Positions 1-8,158 of a stretch of 64,000 nt of DNA are shown here, in pieces. Within the stretch, counting starts at the first letter, position 1. The number at the start of each line of letters is the position of its first letter. Both the position numbers and the translations under genes were made by a program. The notes under the pieces are model-generated. The model saw only the letters and a list, made by a program, of their open reading frames with translations, was not told where the DNA came from and searched no databases. Origin of the DNA: CAXXHQ01 sp963665265 (GTDB taxonomy: Bacteria; Planctomycetota; Planctomycetia; Pirellulales; Thermoguttaceae); the NCBI GenBank assembly GCA_963665265.2, contig OY762224.2, forward strand, positions 62,001-126,000, given 5' to 3'.

Positions 1-345
1 CGGAGTAACGAAACCGCCCGCCGCAAGACCGTTCTTCTCATCGCGAAAAGCGACGGAGCTTAGCGTATGATTGGTCGGGGAGATTTGCCGTCGCCAATTC
101 GTACCGCCGTCGTCGGTCCGCCAAATCGCTCCGCCGTCGCCGACCGCCGCGCCATGCAAGGCGTCGAGAAAGAAAACGTCGTTCAGCCGCGCATCGTTCG
201 ACGCCGACGCTCCGAACGACGCGATCGTCTCTTTAGCGACCTGCGCCGGTTCATCGTCGAACTTGATCGGCTTCTCGGGCGGTTCGAGCGGATCGACCTG
301 GCCGACGATCGCGAAGATCAGCGTTAATGCGGAAATCATCTCCAT
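1..345 (-). CDS. YCF48/BNR-like beta-propeller protein, partial
   Basis: This is the N-terminal 115 codons of a minus-strand gene that runs off the left edge of the window. It begins MEMISALTLIFAIVGQ, a short hydrophobic export-type segment. It continues into a repeat with the pattern 'VFFLDALHGAAVGDGG-IWRTDDGG-NW', followed by a second 'SVAFRDEKNGLAAGG' repeat. Such Asp/Gly/Trp repeats are typical of YCF48/BNR-type seven-bladed propellers, which are usually exported and often have a structural or assembly role. The function here is unknown because most of the protein lies outside the window. A second ATG two codons in is an equally possible start. It lies 34 bases downstream of the GH88 gene on the same strand and could be co-transcribed with it. 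Confidence 0.7.
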   Translation of the reverse strand, partial: MEMISALTLIFAIVGQVDPLEPPEKPIKFDDEPAQVAKETIASFGASASNDARLNDVFFLDALHGAAVGDGGAIWRTDDGGTNWRRQISPTNHTLSSVAFRDEKNGLAAGGFVTP

Positions 346-379
346 ACAATTTCCTGCCGCGGAACGGCGGCTGCAAAAC

Positions 380-1537
380 CTACGTCAACTTCTTCGCAAA
401 AGTCGTCGTTCGACCGAGGACCGCCTTCGTCAACGCTTCGACGAAAAAAAACTCGCCCCACATGACCGACTCGTCCACGCCGAGGTTCTTCGCCGTGTGA
501 TAAACGCCGTGTTTGAGCACGCCCTCCCAGCCCGGCGTTTCCGAAGCCAAGTACTCCGGCTCAACCATCGCGTCGAGCATGTCGAGCGCCGTTTGGCGGT
601 AAAGCTCGGCCTGTTGCGGGTCTTTCGTCTGCAACGAGAGATCCAACAGACCGCTCGCCGCGATTGCCGAGGCCGACGTCTCTTTTTGCGCGCCCCACGG
701 AGCCGGCTGCTGCAAATCGGCGTCGAAATCCCAGTATGAAACCTTGTCGGCCGGAAGATGATCGATCCAGAACTTCGCGTTCCGCTCGGCGACGGCAAAA
801 AACTCGTCCATATTCGTCAGCGAGTAAACTTTACTAAAACCGTAAAGCGACCACGCCAACCCGCGTGCCCAGGCGCTGTCATCACGCAAGCCTTGGTGCG
901 TCGATTCCTTGATGAATTCGCCCGTCTCGGTATTGAACAATCCTTCATGGGCGGTCGAGCCGTTCGCCCGAACGATCTTGTCTCGCGTCGTTCGGCAATG
1001 CGTGATCGCCGTATTCAAGAGCGAGCCGTCTTGCGTCTCTTTCGCCGCGTAGAAAATGATCGGCACGTTCATCATAATGTCGATGAAAAGCGAATCGTCG
1101 CCCACGAACGAGCGGAGATACTGCCCTTTCGCCTTGAAACGCATCGACAGCGTTCGGCCCGCCTGAATCAAAACGTCGTGAATCTTCTCGTCGCCGGTCA
1201 ACTGATACCACGGCAAATAGGTGCTCAAGAAGATGAAGCCGAGGTCGTGCACGTTGCGATCGAATTGACGATGTTCGAGCAACTTTGAATAATGTTCGGC
1301 CCGACGGCGCCATTCGGCGTCGCCCGTCCGGAGGTGAAACTGCCACATCATTCCGGCGAAGAACCCGCCGGTCCAGTCGGTCCACAACTCGCCCTTCCGA
1401 TCCCAGACGCCGCGGTTCGTGTAGATCGGGAAATAGTCGGGATACTTCTCGGCCGTCGTCGCGACTTGCTTCTCGGCGAATTCCAAGGCCGCCGCGTACT
1501 TCGACTTCCGTACTGCGTCCAAAACGAGTTGACTCAT
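380..1537 (-). CDS. Glycoside hydrolase family 88 (unsaturated glucuronyl hydrolase)
   Basis: This 385-residue protein matches GH88 enzymes, which hydrate the unsaturated uronic acid left on oligosaccharides by polysaccharide lyases. The two acidic residues used in this family are visible: Asp98 in VHDLGF and Asp153 in FIDIMMN. The conserved block DDSAWARGLAWSLYGF follows near residue 220. The length is typical for a single (alpha/alpha)6 barrel. No signal peptide is seen, so it probably acts in the cytoplasm on imported oligosaccharides. No lyase or sugar transporter is adjacent, so the substrate cannot be read from context; the sulfatase and GH43 genes elsewhere in the window point to a general polysaccharide-degrading lifestyle. 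Confidence 0.9.
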   Translation of the reverse strand: MSQLVLDAVRKSKYAAALEFAEKQVATTAEKYPDYFPIYTNRGVWDRKGELWTDWTGGFFAGMMWQFHLRTGDAEWRRRAEHYSKLLEHRQFDRNVHDLGFIFLSTYLPWYQLTGDEKIHDVLIQAGRTLSMRFKAKGQYLRSFVGDDSLFIDIMMNVPIIFYAAKETQDGSLLNTAITHCRTTRDKIVRANGSTAHEGLFNTETGEFIKESTHQGLRDDSAWARGLAWSLYGFSKVYSLTNMDEFFAVAERNAKFWIDHLPADKVSYWDFDADLQQPAPWGAQKETSASAIAASGLLDLSLQTKDPQQAELYRQTALDMLDAMVEPEYLASETPGWEGVLKHGVYHTAKNLGVDESVMWGEFFFVEALTKAVLGRTTTFAKKLT

Positions 1538-1585
1538 CCTACTGGCTCTCCTCGATGGTGTTTTCGGCCCCCTGCCCTCCGTTCC

Positions 1586-2104
1586 CTACGCTCGATTGAA
1601 TCTGGCTCGCTCTTCAAAAGGCTTTTTCGCCGCCTGCGAGCCCGACTCTACCGGCTTGCCGAGCGGCAATAAAACGGCGACCTCCAAATTCGCCGGCACG
1701 CCGAGTAACTTGCCGATCGCCTCGGCCAATCCGTCGCGGCGTAGGACGCCGTCGAGCCAGACCGTCGCGTAGCCTAAAGCGGTGATCGCCAGGAGCATGT
1801 TTTCGGCCGCCGCGCCGCAATCTTCGGCGGCGAAGGAAAGCGGTCCCAAAATGGGACGAGGATCCACGACGCAGGCGATCGTCGCTTGAGCCGTCTCGCA
1901 ATAGGGTCGCGGAATCAGCTTGGCGATTTCGGCGAGCGTTTCCTTGTCGTCGACGACGACGAACGAAACAACCTGCTCGTTTTTGGCCGAAGGTGCGTGA
2001 ATCCCTGCCTCGACGATCTTGCGCAAATCCTCGCGGGGAATCGGCTGCGACAAAAAAATGCCGCGGTAACTGTGACGCTTTTCGATGGCTTCAAATAGGT
2101 TCAT
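1586..2104 (-). CDS. Nitroreductase family FMN-dependent oxidoreductase
   Basis: The protein of about 172 residues begins MNLFEAIEKRHSYRGIF; this R-x-S-x-R-type N-terminus is the FMN phosphate-binding signature of nitroreductases. HAPSAKNEQ near residue 38 and AAAENMLLAITALGYATVW near residue 103 are further family blocks. Members reduce nitro, quinone or enone groups with NAD(P)H; the physiological substrate here is unknown. A frame extension starts 12 codons earlier (2140), but GGAGG sits 11 bases before the ATG at 2104, which decides the start. The TAG stop lies inside a GTAGGG repeat motif, a pattern shared by several genes in this window. Confidence 0.88.
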   Translation of the reverse strand: MNLFEAIEKRHSYRGIFLSQPIPREDLRKIVEAGIHAPSAKNEQVVSFVVVDDKETLAEIAKLIPRPYCETAQATIACVVDPRPILGPLSFAAEDCGAAAENMLLAITALGYATVWLDGVLRRDGLAEAIGKLLGVPANLEVAVLLPLGKPVESGSQAAKKPFEERARFNRA

Positions 2105-2279
2105 CCCGGCATTATCCTCCATGTCAGGCCGATTCGTCAATGATCGCGGCGGCCCGAGAGTCTATCAGATTGCGGCAAAAATTGAAAAAGAGGCCTAACC
2201 GCCGATTTGTTTCAGCCCCTTGCAACGCTTCCAGCCGCTCGTCTGTGCTTTCTCCGCCCCCTTCCCAGCGCCTTGAACG

Positions 2280-3656
2280 CTAGCGCCTTTCCGGAAGCAA
2301 AGCGCGACGAAAAATCCAGAGCGTCAAGCAGACGCCGAAGATGAACAGCAACTCGGTGGTTTCCTCCCAGAACAAATACCATACTCGATTTTGATCGTAA
2401 GCGGCGCCAAGCGCCATCCGAAGCGCCCCAAACGTCAATGGGCCCATCCCCGCCGCAAAAGCGATCTTTGCCGCGGCAATCGAGTTCTCCCGTTTGACGG
2501 CCAAAATCGATATTGAAGCGGCGAACATCGCGACGGCCGCCAAAGCGCAGCACCAGTTTTCGAACTGCTGGTGTACGCGGAGGTGGGCGTAGTTATAAAC
2601 GGTCCCAAACACAAGCGTATTATACGAGCTATCTCGCCAATCGGCGGTCGGCAGCATGAGCGAGACCACGAGAAGCGTCGGAGTTATTACGAAAAACATT
2701 TGTTTTAGCGCGCATGAAGGCTCGCCGTATTTAACGCACCCGCCGCAGAGAGAAAACGCCGCGCAGCGATCGTCAACGGAGCTAAGCCTGAGAATTCGGC
2801 GGTCGATTCCCTCCAACAGCGAGTAGGCGACGAATCCGAACGAAACGAGCATCCCGAATCCATGAAGATATTCCCAAAGATACGACGTCTCGCAATAACC
2901 GAAGTAGTTCACCGCGCATGCCGCTTCGCCGAGAAAGAAAGCAACCATTCCCCAACGCAGAGCGACGATATCCGGACTCCGGTTTCTCCAAATCATCGCC
3001 GCGACGACGACTGACAGCGCCATATAGATCGGCTTGAAGAAGAAGTAGGCGATCACCGCCGCCGCTTGCTCCAGGACGGGCGAACGGCGGAAGGGAAACT
3101 CGACGACTCGATCCTGGCCGATCCGCCATCGGTCGAACGCGCCCCCTTGCGGTTCCGTCCCGTCGCGCAACCAGTCGAGAATTTGATCTCCGGCCGCGGG
3201 TCGTCGGCGCGGCTGCTCATTCGCCGCGCTGCGAATCCACTCTTGAACGCCCCCCCGCACGCTAAAGGCCGGCTTGATCCCGCGTTCATTTAAATGCCAA
3301 GCCGCCACCCGACTCGCCATCCCTACGTCGCACACAAGCAGCAAAGTTTTGCCGCGCAACTCCGCCGGCAGATCGTCGGGGGATTGCGCTTTGAGGATCG
3401 CCGCAAGCGGCCAGTTTTCCGCGCCGTCGATGCGTCCTGCCGAAAAACTTTCCGGCGAGCGAACGTCCGCAAGCGCGACGCCCCCGCTCCCTTCGCGAAG
3501 CAGTCGCTTGGCCTCTTGCGGCGTCACTGTGGGAATTCCGCCGAAAAGGAGCCAATAGCCGACTATCGGCGCCAAACCGCCGGCCAAAATAAGCGCGAGC
3601 ACGCTCCGGAAGACCGACCTCGGCGCATTCACATTCGTTGCTGGAGTCGATTTCAT
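2280..3656 (-). CDS. Membrane protein with N-terminal rhodanese domain
   Basis: This 458-residue protein has a membrane anchor at about residues 18-38. A single rhodanese domain follows at about 45-143, with the active-site loop LVCDVGMASR and catalytic Cys109. The C-terminal half is a multi-span membrane region. A cysteine-rich loop, CGGCVKYGEPSC, sits near residues 305-317 and could bind metal or form disulfides. Rhodaneses carry persulfide sulfur on the active Cys. The start ATG overlaps the stop of the preceding Lgt-like/radical SAM gene (ATGA), so the two are translationally coupled and probably work together. Supplying sulfur for iron-sulfur repair in the neighbouring radical SAM enzyme is a plausible inference only. 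The C-terminal membrane domain is not recognised. Confidence 0.8.
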   Translation of the reverse strand: MKSTPATNVNAPRSVFRSVLALILAGGLAPIVGYWLLFGGIPTVTPQEAKRLLREGSGGVALADVRSPESFSAGRIDGAENWPLAAILKAQSPDDLPAELRGKTLLLVCDVGMASRVAAWHLNERGIKPAFSVRGGVQEWIRSAANEQPRRRPAAGDQILDWLRDGTEPQGGAFDRWRIGQDRVVEFPFRRSPVLEQAAAVIAYFFFKPIYMALSVVVAAMIWRNRSPDIVALRWGMVAFFLGEAACAVNYFGYCETSYLWEYLHGFGMLVSFGFVAYSLLEGIDRRILRLSSVDDRCAAFSLCGGCVKYGEPSCALKQMFFVITPTLLVVSLMLPTADWRDSSYNTLVFGTVYNYAHLRVHQQFENWCCALAAVAMFAASISILAVKRENSIAAAKIAFAAGMGPLTFGALRMALGAAYDQNRVWYLFWEETTELLFIFGVCLTLWIFRRALLPERR

Positions 3657-5641
3657 GCGTTCGTTCCCCCGCGGATCGCGGTTTTGCCGTCACTCTTGTC
3701 TCGCTCCAGAACGTTAAAGCGGCAGAATGAAACCGCCTTACCGCCGGGACGAATGACATGCACGCAACACTCGTCCACGCGGTCTTGATCGTACGTATAA
3801 GCGTCCATGAACGGTTTAATGACGATGCGTAAAAAATCTTCGGGATTCGCTCCAGTCGGACCGAACTTCCGCGCATCGTCGAAGTTGAAATTCATCCGAT
3901 CGGATAACTTGTCCAAATGGTCTTCAATCTTGAAAACGCGAGTCAACGGCAAAACCGCCTCGCCGCGGCGCCGCAACGCATAGGTGAAGCTGCAGCAATT
4001 CGGATTGCCGCACGGCAAAGGCTTGAAGTCGTCGGCTACAAATATATCGCCGCACTGTTTCGCAATGAAGTCGACCACGTCGGCCAACGTGAGACGGTTC
4101 ATCGGATCGGAGCTCGGCGCAAAACGGCCGGCCCAGGTCGCGGGCTGAAACGTTACGCCGCGAATCTGAGGGGTCCGCAACGCTAAATCCGCAATCGCTC
4201 CGACCTGATCCTCATTCACCCCTTTGACCAAGGCGCAGACCAACGTCGTCGGCAGATCGGCCGCCTTGATTTTCTCGATAATCTCCCGCTTTTGGGTTGA
4301 GAGATCGAGTCCTCGCAACGTTCGATGGCTTTCCGCGTCGAAACCGTCGAATTGCAAATAGAGTTCCAACCGCGGCCTCCGCGCGGCCAGTTCCGCGGCA
4401 AGATTCTTGCGCGACAGCAATTCTAAACCGTTCGTGTTAATCATCACGCGCTCGATCGGCAACGCCTGGCAAACGTCGAGGAGCCGAAACAAATCGGGAT
4501 AGAGCAACGGTTCGCCGCCGCTCAATTGCAAAACCTCCAAGCGCCCCCGCTCGGCGATGAACGCCTTTAGGTCGGCGCATATCTCGTCGAAGTCGCGATG
4601 CCCTCCGCTCGAACTGCCGGCGTAGCAGACGGGACAATGAAGATTGCAAACGTCGGTCAACTCAAGCAGCCCGACGCACGTCTTATGACCGGCAGAGTCG
4701 GAACAACAGCAGGTTCCCGCCGCAGGAGGCGGATGACAAACTTCGTCGCGAAGATAGTAGCGGCGACGGTCCGCGCTCACTAAGGCGACTTGCTTGCCGT
4801 GCTCCGGACATTCTCGATCGAGATATACTTTCCCGTCTCTCAAAAAAACTCGTCCCGCGACGGAACGGAGGCAGCGAGGACATAACGTCCATGTCTCTTT
4901 GAGCAAAGCGCCGTCCGATTCGTCGAGCGGCGTATCTAAGATGCCGCCGTGCGGTCTCGCCGATTTTCGCGGACCGCAACTCGGGCATTCCCACACCGAA
5001 AACAAACCGGCGAGCAATAGCGCCGCCCATTGATAGCCCGTCAATCCCAGCCAAAGCGCAGGCTCCGGCCGAACGAATTCGGTCAGGAAACGGAACAGGC
5101 AATAGGAGATGAAATAGAACCGCATTAACCGATCGCGCAAGATGCCGCGTTGCAGGAAATAATACATAAGCGCCGCGGCGCAAAGATGGAACGCCGACTC
5201 GTAGAGCTGCGACGGGTGACGCAACAACCCGTCGCCGAAATTCACGCCCCAAGGCAACGTCGTCACTGTGCCGTAGCAGCAACCGCCGAAGAAACATGCG
5301 AGGCGTCCTATCGAGACCGCCGCGGCAAGCGGGACGGCGAAATCATCGCCGCGAACGTGAATTCGCAATTTCCACTCCGCGATCTGAACGCCGAGATATC
5401 CGCCCATCAGGCCGGCCATGATCGTCTTGCCGTCGTCGAACCATGCGGTCCCGTGAATGAGGCCATGCCAGTCGGCCAAAACGAACGGCAGTTTGGCGCC
5501 GATCATCCCGCCGCAAAACGCGCCGAGCGCCAAGCTCCCGATCTGCCAATGCTTGAGCCCCGACGGCTGTCGAAGACGAAAAAATAGCGCCGTGCCGGTC
5601 GCTACGGCGACGGTCATAATGGCCGCGTAGGTCAAGTTCAC
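3653..5641 (-). CDS. Lgt-like membrane domain fused to Tes/MJ0619-type radical SAM enzyme
   Basis: This is a 662-residue two-part protein. Residues 1-215 form a multi-span domain related to prolipoprotein diacylglyceryl transferase: GRLACFFGGCCYG at 112-124 and HPSQLYE at 142-148. The Arg of the Lgt signature is kept, but the Asn and Glu positions are Cys and the position of the essential His is Met, so classical Lgt activity is doubtful. A Cys-rich linker follows (CPSC ~219, CPRC 254-257, CPEHG 278-282). The radical SAM core has C332-x3-C336-x2-C339 in VCNLHCPVCYA and GGEPLL at 375. Further cysteines lie at 544, 549, 550, 625, 626 and 640 (CGNPNCC, DECCVHVIRPGG). This arrangement resembles MJ0619/tetraether lipid synthase-like proteins, which join lipid chains. 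The start is GTG, six bases after GAGGAG and directly abutting the previous stop. The substrate is unknown; lipid modification is inferred. Confidence 0.8.
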   Translation of the reverse strand: MNLTYAAIMTVAVATGTALFFRLRQPSGLKHWQIGSLALGAFCGGMIGAKLPFVLADWHGLIHGTAWFDDGKTIMAGLMGGYLGVQIAEWKLRIHVRGDDFAVPLAAAVSIGRLACFFGGCCYGTVTTLPWGVNFGDGLLRHPSQLYESAFHLCAAALMYYFLQRGILRDRLMRFYFISYCLFRFLTEFVRPEPALWLGLTGYQWAALLLAGLFSVWECPSCGPRKSARPHGGILDTPLDESDGALLKETWTLCPRCLRSVAGRVFLRDGKVYLDRECPEHGKQVALVSADRRRYYLRDEVCHPPPAAGTCCCSDSAGHKTCVGLLELTDVCNLHCPVCYAGSSSGGHRDFDEICADLKAFIAERGRLEVLQLSGGEPLLYPDLFRLLDVCQALPIERVMINTNGLELLSRKNLAAELAARRPRLELYLQFDGFDAESHRTLRGLDLSTQKREIIEKIKAADLPTTLVCALVKGVNEDQVGAIADLALRTPQIRGVTFQPATWAGRFAPSSDPMNRLTLADVVDFIAKQCGDIFVADDFKPLPCGNPNCCSFTYALRRRGEAVLPLTRVFKIEDHLDKLSDRMNFNFDDARKFGPTGANPEDFLRIVIKPFMDAYTYDQDRVDECCVHVIRPGGKAVSFCRFNVLERDKSDGKTAIRGGTNA

Positions 5642-6046
5642 TTATCGCTCCTCGTCGTTTCGCCGTCTCTGATTGCTTTTCTTAGGTGCGCCGATCCCAA
5701 ACAAACGAAAGAGCGCCCACGCCACCACGACCGCCGCTACGACGCCGCCGATATTGGGGACCCATAAAGACGAGGTGCTTTTAACGCCAATACTCAAACA
5801 AGTGGCGAAAAATGCAATGGTCGAGGCAAACATAACTATTAGCAAATCAACTAAAAAACCAAGCTCGCTCCAAACCGAAGAAGCGTCTTCATCCGCCTCG
5901 AGTATCTGCGGCGAACGTTTTTCAAGAATCTCCAAAATTTTGGCGTCCGGAAATTCATTCCCGCATTTCCAGCAGATGTCCGCGCCGATCGTAAGCAACG
6001 TTCCGCATTTCGGACAGGTCAATCCTCGATTTGGCGGTGAATCCAT
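5642..6046 (-). CDS. Small zinc-ribbon membrane protein (copy A)
   Basis: This 134-residue protein has an N-terminal zinc ribbon, C11-P-K-C14 and C25-W-K-C28. An acidic linker follows, then two hydrophobic spans near residues 65-90 and 97-118, and a basic tail. No enzyme motif is visible. It is a clear paralogue of the gene at 6252-6704; both begin MDS and share GADxCWKCGxEF. Its TAA stop touches the GTG start of the Lgt-like/radical SAM gene, so it belongs to that operon. Proteins of this kind often anchor or chaperone a membrane partner, but nothing here shows the function. Confidence 0.75.
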   Translation of the reverse strand: MDSPPNRGLTCPKCGTLLTIGADICWKCGNEFPDAKILEILEKRSPQILEADEDASSVWSELGFLVDLLIVMFASTIAFFATCLSIGVKSTSSLWVPNIGGVVAAVVVAWALFRLFGIGAPKKSNQRRRNDEER

Positions 6047-6201
6047 TTTTGTCCCTAATGATATGTCGCTCTCAAAACTTGCCCTGTCACTTAAGGCAAG
6101 TTAGGCTTCAAACGAGTTTGCATATGACGCGCAGAGCTTGAACGCATAATGAAAAGGCGTTTTCCGGGGGGCAATATAACGCCTGCCGCTAAAATTTGCG
6201 T

Positions 6202-6251
6202 CGTGCCGGTCGCTACGGCGACGGTCATCGCTGCCGCGTAGGTCAAGTTCC
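6202..6251 (-). pseudogene. Relic of the 5' end of the Lgt-like/radical SAM gene
   Basis: Read on the minus strand, the bases just after the stop of zinc-ribbon copy B translate as GNLTYAAAMTVAVATGT, nearly identical to the first 17 codons of the fusion gene (MNLTYAAIMTVAVATGT). Over 5591-5638 versus 6202-6249 about 44 of 48 bases match. The GAGGAG ribosome binding site is also present, but the GTG start has become GGG and the reading frame soon diverges. It is a leftover of a tandem duplication that included the zinc-ribbon gene and the beginning of the next gene. Confidence 0.8.
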
Positions 6252-6704
6252 CTATCGCTCCTCAGGATTATGTTCTTGGCCGCGTTTCTTTCGTTTGCGA
6301 GACAAAAAAAGCCTAGCGAGCAAGGTTGTTACAATGCTGGCTGCTATAAGGCCGCCGCCAATCCCGAGAAACAACCCCAAGCCTAAGCTATCTTCGCCGC
6401 GAGAAGCTAAATTGGCGCCGGCGAAAAAGCCGCCAAAGCACGTCACAAAAAAAGCAATGCAAGCGGCGACGACAATAATCACCAGCGAGCCGAGGATTTT
6501 GAGCAACGTAATTAAGTCATTCCGGAATGGGGGAAGATCGTCGCCTTTTCCGCAGTTGAACGGCGGAAGATCGCCGGAGACCGGCGGGCGATCGGCCGTC
6601 GTCGGGAACTCGCGGCCGCACTTCCAGCAACGGTCCGCTCCGACCGCAAGCAACATCCCGCATTCAGGGCAGCGAAATCCACGATCCGACTGCGATGAAT
6701 CCAT
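6252..6704 (-). CDS. Small zinc-ribbon membrane protein (copy B)
   Basis: This 150-residue protein has a zinc ribbon C12-P-E-C15 / C26-W-K-C29, a proline-rich linker of about 40 residues, and two hydrophobic spans near residues 68-92 and 105-128, ending in a strongly basic tail (SRKRKKR). It is homologous to copy A (5642-6046), with a longer linker. It is the first gene of the minus-strand group leading to the Lgt-like/radical SAM fusion, with a 205-base spacer to copy A that holds the duplicated gene relic. No function can be assigned. Confidence 0.72.
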   Translation of the reverse strand: MDSSQSDRGFRCPECGMLLAVGADRCWKCGREFPTTADRPPVSGDLPPFNCGKGDDLPPFRNDLITLLKILGSLVIIVVAACIAFFVTCFGGFFAGANLASRGEDSLGLGLFLGIGGGLIAASIVTTLLARLFLSRKRKKRGQEHNPEER

Positions 6705-6885
6705 AAAATCCCCTTCTGTGTAGATTTCTTATCGCATGCTCCGCAACTGTTGGCGGCTATCGCCCCGATCAACGCGGTTCGCGGCGAGCGGTCCTTGGCC
6801 GCCTAGAATCTAATAGGCGAATTTTCGAACAGGATATAACGCGAACGCGCCGCCACGCCAAAACTCCGTCCTCTGCATCCTACGC

Positions 6886-6921
6886 TCCATGCCCCTCTCC
6901 CCTACGCCCTACTTCCTACTC
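6886..6921 (-). repeat. GTAGG/GTAGGG short repeat array at a stop codon
   Basis: Read on the minus strand, the sequence carries GAGTAGG, AAGTAGGG and CGTAGGGG in a row, then GAGAGGGGC. The first TAG is the stop codon of the squalene-cyclase-like gene. Similar GTAGGG runs sit at other gene ends in this window (near 1586, 34492, 58474 and 59947). Confidence 0.6.
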
Positions 6922-8040
6922 CTTGCAGCTCGCCAAGGCGATGAGTACGTAGCTGGTCACGAGATTCGGGTCGCTCTCCATCCAGCGGCTGTCGCTATTG
7001 GCCCACGACCCGTCCGAGCGTTGCCGATCGACGAGTTCCGTGATCAGATCTTTGCGCCAATTGTGCTTGACGTTCTTCGCGTCGAAGATTTCCTTCTGGC
7101 CGGTCGCGGCCAAGGCCTTCGCGAACGTGACGTAGTAATAGTATTGGCCCGTCGTTCCCGGTTTCATGCCGGGATTCGACTTCAGGTCGTAATTCGCGGC
7201 GATCCATTTGGTAGCGGCCTTCACGCGCACGTCGTCCGGCTTCAGCCCGGCGTAGATCATGCTCTTCAGTCCGGCGTAGGTCATCGAACCGTAGCTGCGC
7301 AGACCGCCGCCGTCGGTATTGCCCGATTGGCTAACGCCTCCCGATGCGGCCGTATAGTAGAAACCGCCGTCGGGATTTTTCGAGGCCGCCGCGGTCGTGT
7401 TGTATTCCGACTCTAAATTCTGGCAACGAGAGACGAAAATCAGCGCCTTCCTCATGGCTTCGTCTTCCGGTCCGGCGCCCGCTTCTTTCAAAGCTTCCAA
7501 CAAGAATTGCGTGTTCGACAAGTCAGGACGCTTGTGCGAGCCGTAGCCCGCCCCGCCGTATTCCGGTTGCCCGGCGTCGATCCCTTCGTCTTCGTCCCAC
7601 TGGTTCTTCTTAATGAACGATTCGGCCGCTTTGATCTGCTTGGCGTAACGTCCGTCGCGATTCGCCGCGACGAAGGCGATCAGGCCGAGACAGGTTTCGT
7701 AGTTTTTGTAATAGCTTTCCTTCTTGCTGATCGAACCGTCGGGCGCGACGAAGCCTTCCAGATACTTCAGACTCTTGGCGACCCCCGGATCGTCGACCGA
7801 ACGGCCGTTTTTCAGAATGCCGACGACGGCAAGCGCCGTAACGGCGGGCCCCGCCTCGGGCGAAAAAGCGCCTTCGGGCGTTTGGCCTTTATCAAGGAGA
7901 AAATTAATCCCGCGATCGGCCGCCTTCGACGCCGCCTCCACTTCCGGAGCAGTAGTCGTCTTCGGCGTCGCCGCAAGGGCGCAACTTGAAGTAAACGCAA
8001 AGAAGCAAATCAATCCCGCAAGCGTCCGATACCGTTTCAT
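6916..8040 (-). CDS. Secreted prenyltransferase/squalene-oxidase repeat protein
   Basis: The protein of about 374 residues starts with a good signal peptide (MKRYRTLAGLICFFAF...CALAA). It then carries several alpha-alpha toroid repeats of the squalene-hopene cyclase/prenyltransferase type, for example DGSISKKESYYKNYETCLGLIA, NPDGGFYYTA and QRSDGSWANSDSRW. The length is about half that of a true cyclase and no DxDD cyclase motif is visible. It is therefore probably a non-catalytic or differently acting exported toroid protein, a type common in planctomycetes. The longer frame to 8088 is rejected because only the ATG at 8040 places the signal peptide at the N-terminus and has GGAAGGGAAG upstream. 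The stop lies in a GTAGG array. Confidence 0.82.
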   Translation of the reverse strand: MKRYRTLAGLICFFAFTSSCALAATPKTTTAPEVEAASKAADRGINFLLDKGQTPEGAFSPEAGPAVTALAVVGILKNGRSVDDPGVAKSLKYLEGFVAPDGSISKKESYYKNYETCLGLIAFVAANRDGRYAKQIKAAESFIKKNQWDEDEGIDAGQPEYGGAGYGSHKRPDLSNTQFLLEALKEAGAGPEDEAMRKALIFVSRCQNLESEYNTTAAASKNPDGGFYYTAASGGVSQSGNTDGGGLRSYGSMTYAGLKSMIYAGLKPDDVRVKAATKWIAANYDLKSNPGMKPGTTGQYYYYVTFAKALAATGQKEIFDAKNVKHNWRKDLITELVDRQRSDGSWANSDSRWMESDPNLVTSYVLIALASCKE

Positions 8041-8074
8041 ATCCCAGCTTCCCTTCCTAATGAACAGATCGTAT

Positions 8075-8096
8075 GTAGGGTGGGACAACGTCCCAC
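8075..8096 (+). repeat. REP-like hairpin with GTAG foot
   Basis: GTAG (8075-8078) is followed by a perfect 7-bp stem GTGGGAC/GTCCCAC around an AAC loop. It lies between the toroid-protein gene and groES. It is one of a family of GTAG-footed hairpins in this window whose stem sequences differ. Confidence 0.6.
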
Positions 8097-8123
8097 GCTG
8101 CGTTTTTTCGACGGCGCTTATCC

Positions 8124-8158
8124 GTAGGGCGCTGCGGCGAGCGCCAAACCGCCGCTAC
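8124..8158. repeat. REP-like hairpin with GTAG on both strands
   Basis: GTAG (8124-8127) precedes GGCGCT / GCGGCG / AGCGCC, a 6-bp stem. On the other side CTAC (8155-8158) gives a second GTAG on the minus strand, which contains the groES stop codon. The two-sided layout is like paired REP units. Confidence 0.55.
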
